NCBI GenBank assembly: GCA_900404475.1
Contig: OUQQ01000395.1
Span: forward strand, 1-18,880
Length of the DNA stretch: 18,880 nucleotides
Direction of reading: 5' to 3'
Source: Spongospora subterranea
Taxonomy: Eukaryota > Endomyxa > Phytomyxea > Plasmodiophorida > Plasmodiophoridae
The notes beneath the pieces are model-generated. The model ran no database searches. It was not told where the DNA came from and saw only the letters and a program-made list of their open reading frames with translations. The position numbers were made by a program, and so were the translations under genes. Below are positions 10,351-18,687 of this stretch, piece after piece (position 1 is the stretch's first letter; every line of letters starts with the position of its first letter).

Positions 10351-11146
10351 ATGAGTCGCAGAAACAAAAGAGATGAAATGCTAGCCCTTAGTGTCTATTT
10401 GCTTGATTAGAAACCTTTAAGTTGTCAGGTATATACTGGCGACCTGTGCCCACGCCGGTCTTGCCTACAATCAAGATCGATGCCACGCTCTCAATGATTG
10501 CCAAGGTGTTGGAACTTGGTCATCAGGTGGCGCTTCTCATACTCCGCAACTACACCCTGACTCACCTCAACCGATCCCTTCATTGCGATGAGAAGGGGAA
10601 CTTCGTGCTCTCTGCGGTGCTCCTAACTTCAACCTCATTTCCAAGACGGTGGCGACCCTCACCGCAAGACTTAACGGCATCGGTCTGACCGATTATGTGC
10701 TGACTCTGGACGAGATGGCGACACAATCAAACGCCCTAATATCAGCCTGGCTCTTGGAAATGCGCATCAACCACAGTTAAGTCCCCCGCTTCGAGAACTC
10801 CCTCATACGCCGCCCCTTCGCCTCCACGAGATGCACCGCGGCCGCGTCGATATCTTACACGCATCCCTGCCGCCCATCATGATGCTCTTAAAATGCCCAA
10901 ATTGGAACATCGCGATGCTCCTGATCTGGGTAAGTCAGCGTCGACAAAAAGAATTGCGGAATTCTTATGAGAGTTGTTTTACCACAGTTCTTTTTACTTC
11001 AGCTACTTTCATGTTAGATTTTGTTGACAGAGCCTGACATTTATAGGGTGTCCACAATTTCCTCCGTTCCCATATTTACGCAATACAATCAAATGGACTG
11101 CTCATATTGCCCATTTTGCTTGCTGATCGGTTTTCGAGGGCAGTGA
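10351..11146 (+). CDS. Orphan 175-residue protein, five exons, all introns phase 1
   Basis: The exons are 10351-10390, 10429-10518, 10593-10775, 10831-10929 and 11031-11146. Introns are 38, 74, 55 and 101 bases, all GT...AG and all phase 1. Splicing yields one frame from MSRRNKRDEMLALS to a TGA at 11146. The middle is helical (KIDATLSMIAKVLELEGEL, then NFNLISKTVATLTARLNG and TDYVLTLDEMATQSNALIS). A basic/proline linker (NAPRPRRYLTRIPAAHHD) and a cysteine-containing C-terminus (MDCSYCPFCLLIGFRGQ) follow, with C-x2-C-x2-C spacing. The unspliced DNA shows three alternating open frames here, which only this exon chain unifies. No family is recognised. It lies 185 bases after the coiled-coil gene and 169 bases before the J-domain gene, on the same strand. 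Confidence 0.6.
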
Positions 11147-11315
11147 TTAATTAGAAAGAACAACTGCAGCTGGCGATACCTATTACGGTTTGACCCCAAC
11201 CTAATCGGGATTAGTGGCGCAGCCTTATCCGGAAGCTGGTGACTGGTCGTGGCCAACCAATTCCGGCTTTCGTGTTTTACTTGCCAGAAAGGCAAACTGT
11301 AGAAACAGATTTAGC

Positions 11316-12244
11316 ATGGTTGATCATTACGACGTGTTAGAGCTGCCGAGCACGGCATCAAATGACGAAGTCAAAACTGCATATCGCCGTTTAAGCCGAA
11401 TTTGGCATCCCGGTATTTTTCTGCCACGAGAACGATATTTCTCTGCCAAAGTTTTTTTATAATTGAATATAGATAAAAACCACTCTCCAGAGGCAACCAA
11501 AAAATTCCAGGCGATTGCCAATGCGTTTCAGGCGATATGTAAAGGACCAGACGCCAGCGAAGAAAACTTCTTGTCGCCACCCGTCCTGGTCGTACAGCGT
11601 TCGTCAGCTCACGATGGAACGATTTTTTTGTCATGGAGTTATCCAATCCAGTCGGATGCGGGGCAGATTTACCGGGTAGAAGTGCGGATGCCACAATCGC
11701 TCAACAGGGAATGGATGGCGGTTTACGAAGGTCCCGAGATGTCATCATTCGCAACAGGGTCATTGCTAACCAAATGCATGGTGACAAACTAAGCATTTCT
11801 TCAGGGCACAACCGAACTCCGATTACGACTTTCGAATTCGTTGCATGCGTCCGCGTTCCATGTGGAGCGTCCCCATTCGGTAAAACGCACTTCAATACCG
11901 GGACAGGTCTGATCTGGTGTAGATCTTTCGGTGAGAGCCAATGGAGACATTTGCCGAATGAAGAAACCTTTAGGGGAAATTCAGGATCGAATCGAGCTTA
12001 CTTCATGAGGGCGCGTTCACATCGTGTTGCCATGCCACATGCATCGGTTTTACAGGAAATCAGCGAAATGTGGTCATCACACAGGTCACAAATGTTTGAG
12101 CTAGAAACACAGTTGTTGCTGTTGCGATCGGCGTCATCAGAAAGTGCTCGCAGACATCGCGAACTTTTGGACTGTTTATCGTATCGGTCGCGAACGTTTC
12201 ATCACAGGATGTTCTCGTCGTCGCATCGTCGCTATAGCGAATAA
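11316..12244 (+). CDS. J-domain (DnaJ) protein with a fibronectin type III domain, four exons
   Basis: Exons are 11316-11412, 11473-11758, 11805-11879 and 11974-12244, giving 242 residues. The first intron (60 bases, GTATTT...ATATAG) splits the aspartate codon of the HPD tripeptide at residues 31-33, the motif through which J-domains stimulate Hsp70 ATPase. Before it lies MVDHYDVLELPSTASNDEVK, then TAYRRLSRIWHP; after it comes KNHSPEATKKFQAIANAF, helix IV of a J-domain. Residues about 65-150 form a fibronectin III sandwich: VLVVQRSSAHDGTIFLSW, YRVEVR, and, across a 46-base intron, PNSDYDFRIRC. The C-terminal part is helical (EMWSSHRSQMFELETQLLLL), then serine/histidine/arginine-rich. The protein is probably a cytosolic Hsp70 co-chaperone with the Fn3 domain as client or partner module. 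The frame is open to 11214, but ATG 11316 begins exactly at the J-domain. Confidence 0.82.
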
Positions 12245-12832
12245 TCGTGGATGCGTTACGAAAATCGGTCGCCGTACAGACCTTAAGAATTTCTAGAAAA
12301 CACAAAGTGAACCGATATTTTGTGATGGGGTTTATAAATAATTTATCGCGATTATTCGTCAAAGGACGGGACTAAAAATCGTCGAGTTTAGTGGAAACGG
12401 TGGATTTGGCAAGCGAAATATTACCTTGTCCAAACGAGAACCCAGGTGTTCCTCGCCATGCATGGAAAAGAATATATGACTGGTACCCGCCCTAAAAAGA
12501 TTTGCTTTGTGAAAACCGGTGCAAAGATTAATGGTCAATAACAACGCAATCTTGACATCGTTCAAATTGAACAGAAAAGGCATTCCAGGGGAAGTACCGA
12601 TCACGACGCAAATGGTAAAATCGGGTGAAATGAAGATTGCGATATGAATAGAGCATTAGACAACACAGAGAAAATACTGGCTCATTCAAAGGTTCAAATC
12701 ATAATGACAGCAAATTCCAGAAGACTGCAATATACGCGAGGAGGTCAACCTATATTCAATCTGAGAAATGTCAAAGATTCACAATTATATTTTCGAAAGC
12801 GAAATTTGATTTGTGATGGTGTGACGCCTGAC
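12245..12832. other. Convergent intergenic stretch; may hide the last exon of the minus-strand membrane gene
   Basis: No confident gene is present. The J-domain gene ends on the left and the TMEM230-like gene should end within this stretch. Only short open frames occur. On the minus strand the residues FYHLR are read at 12620-12606. They match the motif that follows the second helix of TMEM230 proteins, but I found no AG acceptor placed to join it. Confidence 0.3.
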
Positions 12833-13105
12833 CGGTATTATTAATATAGATCCTAAGAACAGCAGAGAATATACCCGATTTTCAGTTGTTAAAAGTTCGA
12901 CTAGCCCAATAATGAGGCACACCGTTCCCAGTACAAGGAACATGACTGCGACACAGACGGTTCTGACAGGGAAGTGACCGTTTTTTTCGAAATCCATCAG
13001 CAGGTGTAAGTCATCCTGATGTACCCTGGCCGAGGGCTCAACTATAGAAGGTTGCGGGAGGATTACATCATCCTGGCTATCAATCACGAACTGGTCCCTG
13101 TCCAT
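12833..13105 (-). CDS. TMEM230/DUF872-like two-helix membrane protein, incomplete
   Basis: From ATG 13105 the reading is polar (MDRDQFVIDSQDD). It then reaches HQDDLHLLMDFEKNGHFPVR, which parallels the conserved DGYIDLQF..PPKIPYKAI region preceding the first helix of TMEM230. Two hydrophobic segments follow: VCVAVMFLVLGTVCLIIGLV and YSLLFLGSILIIP, separated by LLTTENRV. In the family, IIP is directly followed by GFYH. Here a GTCAGG donor sits exactly at that point (12832-12827), so I end the exon there and expect one more exon to the left. TMEM230 proteins act in endosomal and secretory vesicle traffic. The frame is open upstream of ATG 13105 (to about 13153) but only from TTG, so a 5' exon is possible. 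Confidence 0.55.
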
Positions 13106-13220
13106 CCGACGCAAACCAATCTCGTCCGAAAACGAAATGTGGATGAGATCCAATTATGGAACAGTTGACCTGCTACATAGAACATCAGGTTGCGTCTCAT
13201 ACTGTTTCAACTGAAACATT

Positions 13221-13413
13221 ATGGTTAACGTCACAGGTTGCAGTCGATATGAGGTTGCGCCGCCGCCTCATCGTCCTGCCAAGTCGGATCGATTTTGTGA
13301 ATTCGTGAAGCGTCAACAACGATCGGAGAATTGATGGTGCTGACAATGACTGGGCATGTGCCGTTTTGCAATAGAGTTGTCGTAAAGTGGCGTCACTTGT
13401 AGGCAACAAATAA
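13221..13413 (+). CDS. Small unrecognised protein, two exons
   Basis: ATG 13221 opens VNVTGCSRYEVAPPPHRPAK, then SDRFCEF at 13304. A 70-base intron with a GTGAAG donor, a CTGAC branch-like motif and a CAATAG acceptor leads to exon 13375-13413 (SCRKVASLVGNK). The spliced protein is about 40 residues. Without splicing, the frame would run to TGA 13334 (37 residues). The TAA stop overlaps an AATAAA polyadenylation signal, which supports the spliced version. The conserved-looking proline/basic segment suggests a real protein. It may also be the last exons of a longer gene, since a CACAG acceptor lies at 13232-13236. No family is recognised. Confidence 0.4.
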
Positions 13414-13414
13414 A
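13409..13414 (+). terminator. AATAAA polyadenylation signal
   Basis: A canonical AATAAA overlaps the TAA stop codon (13411-13413) of the small plus-strand gene and is followed by a T-rich stretch (GTCGGTTTTATTTTTCTTAC). This is the expected 3' processing context. Confidence 0.45.
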
Positions 13415-13826
13415 AACAGTCGATTTGCTAGAACGAGTCGGTTTTATTTTTCTTACTGTTTCGTCATTGCATCAAAATCTTTTAACGTCATAAAAACAGA
13501 CGCTTAGTTCCTACTACCACGCTGCCTTTACTGATCAGTGTATTGGTGTTGCTTCCGCTCTACATGGCTGTTGTTGATGCAAAATGCCCTTTGTCTTCGG
13601 TGGCCGGGATAGTTTGGCTTGATTTGCCCTGACTGGTCTATTTTATTCAAAACAACTCCCCGTCACCAGTCACACAGGTTTTCCTTGACGTTAATTTCAC
13701 TCTAATTTTTGTGCAATATCTGTGCAATACAGTAGGAATTTGATAAAATAGGAGTAGTTATTAATTGCTCTTGTTTTTTCAAAACGATAAGAAAGTCCCG
13801 ATTTTGATTCCAGTGCCAAAATTGGT

Positions 13827-13949
13827 TCAGGCTTCTGAACCTTGTTGCAACTGCTGGGATGCAGATAATGTCTCTTGGATGGCGTCCTCGAAGTCGCAGT
13901 CATTGAATTCAGCATTAAGTGCATTTCCGTGTTCAAGTTTTAATATATT
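13827..13949 (-). CDS. C-terminal exon of an unrecognised acidic protein, UIM-like helix
   Basis: After an AATTAACAG acceptor, the reading is NILKLEHGNALNAEFNDCDF, then EDAIQETLSASQQLQQGSEA and a TGA. The segment from EDAIQ to SAS follows the ubiquitin-interacting-motif pattern (acidic, then hydrophobic-x-x-A-hydrophobic-x-x-S), with threonine at the alanine position. The upstream part of the gene should lie to the right on the minus strand. The helical reading RFAKRSLEHLQAIIERC at about 14030-14117 is a candidate, but its GTGCAT donor gives the wrong phase. The ubiquitin link is inference. Confidence 0.35.
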   Translation of the reverse strand, partial: NILKLEHGNALNAEFNDCDFEDAIQETLSASQQLQQGSEA

Positions 13950-14023
13950 CTGTTAATTTTCGACAAATGCAGATATCAGCGCAAATAACTTTCTCTGGGG
14001 ACTTAACGTTTAGATTATTCAAA

Positions 14024-14440
14024 GGATGCACCTCTCAATGATAGCTTGTAAATGTTCCAATGATCGTTTCGCAAAGCGAGCATTGAGATGGGGTTCGGCG
14101 CTGCTTTTCGTCGTTTAATTATGACATTTAACAGTGGGTGGCCCCACAATTCCAAGATCCGACCTGTCATCATCAAGAAAAGATGTAGAATGATTTTTCA
14201 TTAGGTCAAATCAAAATGGCATGACGATAGATATACGTCCGGATCATTTTTGACGTGATCCAAACTCACTGAACAAGATTTCTTCAGGGTCGAACTATAA
14301 GCGTTGAACTTGGGTGGATAGACGACTCGGACCACACATCTAAGGCACATGTATTTTTGCTGGTTGATCAGGAAACGTCTTTGCAGTGTATCAACTCGCA
14401 GTTTGTGTAGGTTCTTGTGATGAAAAATTTCAACCAAGCC
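14024..14440 (-). CDS. Candidate coding fragments, minus strand, unresolved
   Basis: Two stretches look coding but cannot be joined. One is SSAEPHLNARFAKRSLEHLQ, then AIIERC, near 14117-14028. The other is a 78-residue open frame (14437-14201) with HKLRVDTLQRRFLINQQKY, then MCLRC and, later, SLDHVKNDPDVYLSSC. A further short reading, SDLGIVGPPTVK, lies between them near 14164-14120. They could be exons of the gene ending at 13827, or fragments of a decayed gene. No family is recognised. Confidence 0.25.
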
Positions 14441-15218
14441 AGCGCAAATAAATTGTGATGTTGTAACCGCCAGCGACCTGATTCATCAAAGAACAACTGT
14501 AAAGCTTTGATAAAGCAACCATTATGCAATGGAAAAGACTGACATCAAACGAATCTTTCCGTTTTCATTGCCAAAGCAACGGCGAAGATGTGCCTATACC
14601 GAACAATGTCATGAACAATTCCATCTACACTTTGGTTGAACTTGGTGACGTAATGTCATATTTTACCTTGTTCCTAACAAGAATCAGTATTTATGTTGAA
14701 AACTCGACAAAGCTGAAGCAACCATGTTTGAATCAGTGACTCTTCGTTGAAAAAGGTTGAACAGAAATTCAGCTCCCACTTGTATGTGTATATTGATTTC
14801 AAATTTGACACTCTCGTGATTCTTGTCAAATAATATTCTTGCCGAAAGAAAATTGAATGATCAGATTCCTGTTGCAAATACCCTTTCGTGACCAGTGACA
14901 GTGTTTTAGATACAGTAAAATAGAACAGTCAGACAATATACACTTTTGACTGTGGCTTGAGGAAAACTATCCGGTTGTTACTGTTTTTACCGCTTTTTCT
15001 TTACACTGGTGGCCGATTGCCTGGACTGCCCGCACTTTCATGGCGAATGATCGGTCGGAGGAGAAATTTCGGGGCATGAGTGATTTTAGGACAGATTTGT
15101 TCTCAGTAACCCTCCTATATTGACGTTTTCCACTCAATACTCTTCGCGGCCTTTGCCTTTAATGGTCATACGCAACAACATACTGATCACAGTTACCACA
15201 CCTGCACAATAGTCTACA
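14441..15218. other. No supported gene
   Basis: The sequence is AT-rich with only short open frames on both strands (for example 14524-14739 plus and 14674-14877 minus). None has motif-like content or plausible splice partners. Confidence 0.4.
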
Positions 15219-15456
15219 ATGGTCAACCTGCTCCTGTGCAGTGACACACATGGACAGGTGACGGGGCAAAGCCTGATTCAGCTTTATGAATCTTGCGCTC
15301 GATCATTTTGATACATCCGCGATCGTAATGTGGACGGTTGGGGCCGTCGGACGACCGATTGGTCGAGTTGCTGCTGACCCACGCTCATTCAAACGAGCTC
15401 GTTCGACGGGAGTGGGGATAGTTCCGGTCTCTGAATTACAAGGCACATTTTTTTAA
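15219..15456 (+). pseudogene. Hydrolase-like coding fragments (metallophosphoesterase-type motif), unresolved
   Basis: ATG 15219 starts MVNLLLCSDTHGQ, which resembles the D-x-H-G metal-binding start of calcineurin-like phosphoesterases. It continues as SLIQLYESCARSF to TGA 15311. An overlapping frame reads LDHFDTSAI. Removing a 43-base GTAATG...GTCGAG segment from it leads to LLLTHAHSNELVRREWG. The pieces look protein-derived, but I cannot chain them, and the GD, GNH and later metal-binding motifs of the family were not found. This may be a decayed gene, or exons whose partners I missed. Confidence 0.2.
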
Positions 15457-15799
15457 ATTCTCGGATAGATTGCCGAACCCGAATAGTTCGGCTTTTCTAC
15501 GAGCTCTTCATGCCCTTCTCTTTAAGAAGATAACTGAATGTTTCAAAAGTGACCGACTCCTATAGGTCTATGAAAGGTTTTTTCTTTGCCTGCATTTGAA
15601 GGTTATTTTTTCAAGAAAAACAGGCATTGGTTATAGTCGTCCGGCTTTGTTCCGGCAAATTGGACTTGATTGTTAAGTGCAAAAGGAACCTGGTCCTAAC
15701 GACATCGCCAACAATGGGCGCCGTTATAGACATTCTATGGCAATCACTGTATTCGATGAATAGTTTAGCCGTCGATTTTCCTGTTCAACGCTAAACTCT
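15457..15799. other. No supported gene
   Basis: This stretch contains a short perfect hairpin, GCCGAAC-ccgaata-GTTCGGC, at about 15472-15492, and otherwise AT-rich sequence without coding character. It presumably includes the promoter of the gene beginning at 15800. Confidence 0.35.
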
Positions 15800-16160
15800 A
15801 TGGTTTCTGCTGCGAAGATCTGTCCATTAATACAACCCTGGTTGGAAGAACTCGAGAGAAAGAATGAAAGAGTTGGTGCTGCGGCTCGGTTGGGTAAACG
15901 ACAGACGGCCGTTTTTTGAGATTGGTCAAATTTTTGTTTTGATTCAACACCGCATTTGACCGATCCGACAAAAAACACCGCTTTTACAGATTCAGTCAAG
16001 TATCACTCTACGACGCTAGAACATCTTTTAGTGTTGCTATTGGTCGGAAGAGAACCACCAAGTGTTTGCATTATCAATTACGTACGAAACCAAATTTCTT
16101 TATCTCCCAGAGGGTATCCCAGCTGACTTCAACCCCGCAGAATTCCACCTTTCACTGTGA
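15800..16160 (+). CDS. Small unrecognised protein, three exons
   Basis: Exons are 15800-15893, 15990-16081 and 16113-16160. Introns are 96 bases (GTAAAC...TTACAG, phase 1) and 31 bases (GTACGA...CAGAG, phase 0). The reading is MVSAAKICPLIQPWLEELER, then GAAARLG, joined to DSVKYHSTTLEHLLVLLLVG, then REPPSVCIINY and finally GIPADFNPAEFHLSL and TGA. If the neighbouring AG at 16110 is used instead, the last exon reads RVSQLTSTPQNSTF and runs to TAA 16256, so the C-terminus is uncertain. A minus-strand open frame over 15724-15999 is rejected in its favour. No family is recognised. Confidence 0.45.
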
Positions 16161-16256
16161 AGTGCCCTTGGACATTTTCCTTGATCCCATACAATACGCC
16201 CAACATAGTCCGTGGATTTGTCACGTTATCTTGGATTTTGTGCATTCTTCTGTGTA

Positions 16257-17921
16257 ATGGGTGAGCCTAGGGCTCGGACACCTCCAATCAAACGCCGTCG
16301 CTCGGCCCTGTTCTATCTAGGTGTGGGTTCTGCCGCCGACCTTGTGGATCGCTGCTTCTTGCAAGTGCGATATTGCCAAGGAGGCATTCCAATCCGCACT
16401 GAGCTCATTACAGTGGCGCTTGAAACATTGCTCCGCGACGCCGTGACGTGTGTTGACCGGAATACTAGGCTCTATATCGATTCCAGCTCATTCCACGAGC
16501 CATGGAGAGGCATTTCATCGTTGAGGGAACTTGATGATATCTGCCTGACAGTTCGCGACGCTGTGTCAAAGTTTGGCGGAAAGCGGTTTTTGGTGGACCG
16601 CCCAGCGCCTGAGGTGCATCGATCAGCGGTGGTTACTCCCCCGATTCAGAAAACGCCTCGTACTCCCGCAAGTGCCAAATCAAAAACTAAAACGCAGACC
16701 CCAAAGGAAGTGTTGCAATTGTCGCCAAGCCTGGAGCGCACTTCCCCTCGTAAAGAAGCACCGTCAGAAATGTCACCCACCCAAACAGACGATGTAACCT
16801 TGCTCACACGACATGGACGACGCAGTTACTATTCGACAATTGTCGTTGCTGCAAAGGTTCAAGCGTTTTTATCCTGATTTTTTTATCGTTTTGGAATTTT
16901 GTGCGATGGCAGACGTCCGTCACTTCCCTGTAAAGTGTCTTCTCAGTTTAAATAGAAAACCATTTGTGCGAAATAATTTTAAAATATTGAAATTCTGTCC
17001 TGTTTTCATGAGCACATTGAACGGTATTGTTCCTTTGCATTTTCTTAAGTTTGCTTAGCTTTTTCCTGAGTTCTGTTTTTTATCGATCAAGTTTGGTTTC
17101 GAAGGTCATCAGTATTGCCTTTTGTTTGTATACCCATATTATCATTATTTATGCTAATACATATGTTGAAAAAAATTTTCAATAGGCTGCTGTGTCCGGA
17201 GATACTGTCATTATACCCCAAGGCGTTTATCGGACAGAATGCATTGAACTCCAGGAAGGTGTCGTGCTCCGAGCCGCAGATGATGTTCCCCGAGAGTCCG
17301 TGGTAGGAACCCCTGTGGGTTTATTTTCGATTCAATTACTGATACCTCCAACTATTTGATCAGGTTCTCATTGCGAAAAATATATCCATGGCCGCTGTCC
17401 GAATTCGTGGCAGTAATGTTGTCGTTAAAGGCCTCACAATTGTCAAGAACCGTTCTATACGTCCAAAACATTATCCCTCTGTCGTCGATGTCGATTCGTA
17501 CGAAATCTCATTTGTTTTCGCCAAAATTTAATGTTTGTCCAGAAACTTGAGTGGTATTTTGTTGCTGAACTGCGTGGTTAATGGTGGAGTTGCTGAGTCC
17601 CAACCGCAGTCAATGTCACGATGCAACGGCGTTTTCTTTGACGCTCGAAGTTCCGGTCGAGTTGAGAATTGCGTGGTTGAGTGGATTTCGCTGCATGCGA
17701 TTGTAACGAACCCTGATGGGCTTGTTGAAATTGTCAATACCGAAATCCGACACTCGCTAAATGCCGGCCTCTGGGTTTCACGACGACTTGCTGGCTCAGG
17801 CACAAAGGCTTGCGTGTTTTTGTCTAACACGACCTTCATACATTGTCTCGGTGGGGATGTTGATGCCACGCCTGAAAGCCGGGTTTCGTTTCTACCTTTG
17901 CCTAATAATGATAAATATTAG
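16257..17921 (+). CDS. Parallel beta-helix (pectin-lyase-fold) protein with unknown N-terminal domain, at least four exons
   Basis: Exons are 16257-16856, 17186-17302, 17364-17497 and 17543 to at least 17882. The introns are 329, 61 and 45 bases, with phases 0, 0 and 2. The first 110 or so residues form an unrecognised compact domain (YLGVGSAADLVDRCFLQVR, ELITVALETLLRDAVT). A basic proline/serine/threonine linker follows (TPRTPASAKSKTKTQTPK). Splicing then joins YYSTIVVAAK to AAVSGDTVIIPQGVYRTECI, the classic opening of a right-handed beta-helix. Repeating coils follow: GVVLRAADD, AVRIRGSNVVVKGLTIV, SGILLLNCVVNGG, GRVENCVVEWISLHAIV, LVEIVNTEIRHSLNAGLWV and KACVFLSNTTFIHC. Such helices occur in eukaryotic SHCBP1- and FBXO11-type proteins as well as in carbohydrate enzymes; no catalytic residues can be assigned. 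The frame can end at TAG 17921, but beta-helix-like readings downstream suggest further exons. Confidence 0.65.
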
Positions 17922-18074
17922 TTGTCACTTCACACACCTGATGTTTCTCTTTAGTGTCGACATGCATCGCGCTGTACCCAGATACTACTCAATTTTTGAA
18001 AAGCTTCTGAGGAATTTCATTTTACTATCGCTTTGCGTACCCCACCTTTTTTTAACATCTGACCAAGCTGCCTC

Positions 18075-18362
18075 AATGAACGCGGAGACTGAGTTGAGTG
18101 TAATAAACTCCAAAATACTCTGGATAGGCAGGGATGGTCTACCAAGCTGCACAGGTTCTTATGGTTCGGGTAACCTACAGTAGGTTTTTTATCCTGGCCA
18201 GTACATGTAGCTTGGGTATCCACTGCAGGAACCGTGCTGACCAGCACTATTAGACCAGCTCTGGATACGTAACTGGGGATCGTTCAATTGCCAGGCGTCA
18301 ATGTTCTAAATAAATGGATGGCAACAGATGACAACATTGTCTTTTTCAACCAGACTGTGTAG
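18075..18362 (+). CDS. Possible downstream exons of the beta-helix gene
   Basis: Three readings have beta-helix character: NAETELSVINSKILWIGRDG near 18080-18140; VSTAGTVLTSTIRPALDT ending at TAA, about 18270; and VNVLNKWMATDDNIVFFNQT ending at TAG 18362. A 32-base GTAACC...GGCCAG intron would join the first to the second in frame. AATAAA sequences follow both stops. I could not link them to the exon ending near 17882, so the gene end is open. Confidence 0.35.
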
Positions 18363-18603
18363 TGAATAAAACCTCAGAGGGATACCAGGTTGGGGCGTGA
18401 AAGTGGTCTTCGCCCATATTGCGGCAGGTGTGGGTCTCTGTCGCTTGGACATATCAGAGAAGAGGGCGGGCGCGAGGTAAGTTCCCACCCTGTATAAACC
18501 CTGCGCCAGTCAGCGTCTTTGACATGTCCAAGCGACTGCCAACCCAGACCTGCCGCAAATATAGCGGAAGGCCACTTTCACGCCACATTCTGACACAGTC
18601 TGG
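18350..18603. repeat. Foldback inverted repeat, imperfect arms of about 68 bases
   Basis: The left arm (18394-18460, GGCGTGAAAGTGG...) and right arm (18516-18584, read in reverse complement) agree at roughly four fifths of positions over about 68 bases. Shared blocks include GCGGCAGGT and GTCGCTTGGACAT, and the spacer is 55 bases. Further out, CCAGACTGTGT (18350-18360) and ACACAGTCTGG (18593-18603) are perfectly inverted, with 33 extra bases in the left arm. The whole could fold into a long hairpin. Possible origins are a MITE-like foldback element or a duplicated and inverted piece of a gene; no flanking target duplication was recognised. Confidence 0.75.
18365..18370 (+). terminator. AATAAA polyadenylation signal
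   Basis: A canonical AATAAA lies three bases after the TAG at 18360-18362 that closes the reading WMATDDNIVFFNQTV. It is consistent with the 3' end of a plus-strand gene, probably the beta-helix gene. Confidence 0.4.
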
Positions 18604-18687
18604 TGAAAACAAAACTGAAAATCTTTGTCTAAGGGAGAGGGATCACTACAACGCGTTGAAAATGAGGGCTTTGACGCAAAAATCAGT

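Noticed and set aside
10425..10500. Minus-strand P-loop-like string ILIVGKTGVGTG
   Set aside because: It lacks the Walker lysine-serine/threonine ending and downstream motifs, and it lies opposite exon 2 of the plus-strand five-exon gene.
10429..10530. Resemblance of the plus-strand frame to a dynein AAA3 approach segment (LPTIKIDATLSMIAKVLELG)
   Set aside because: No Walker A follows, and the frame is better continued by the intron at 10519-10592 into an unrelated helical protein.
15724..15999. 91-residue minus-strand open frame
   Set aside because: The opposite strand carries a spliced gene (15800-16160) with matching phases; the minus frame has no family features.
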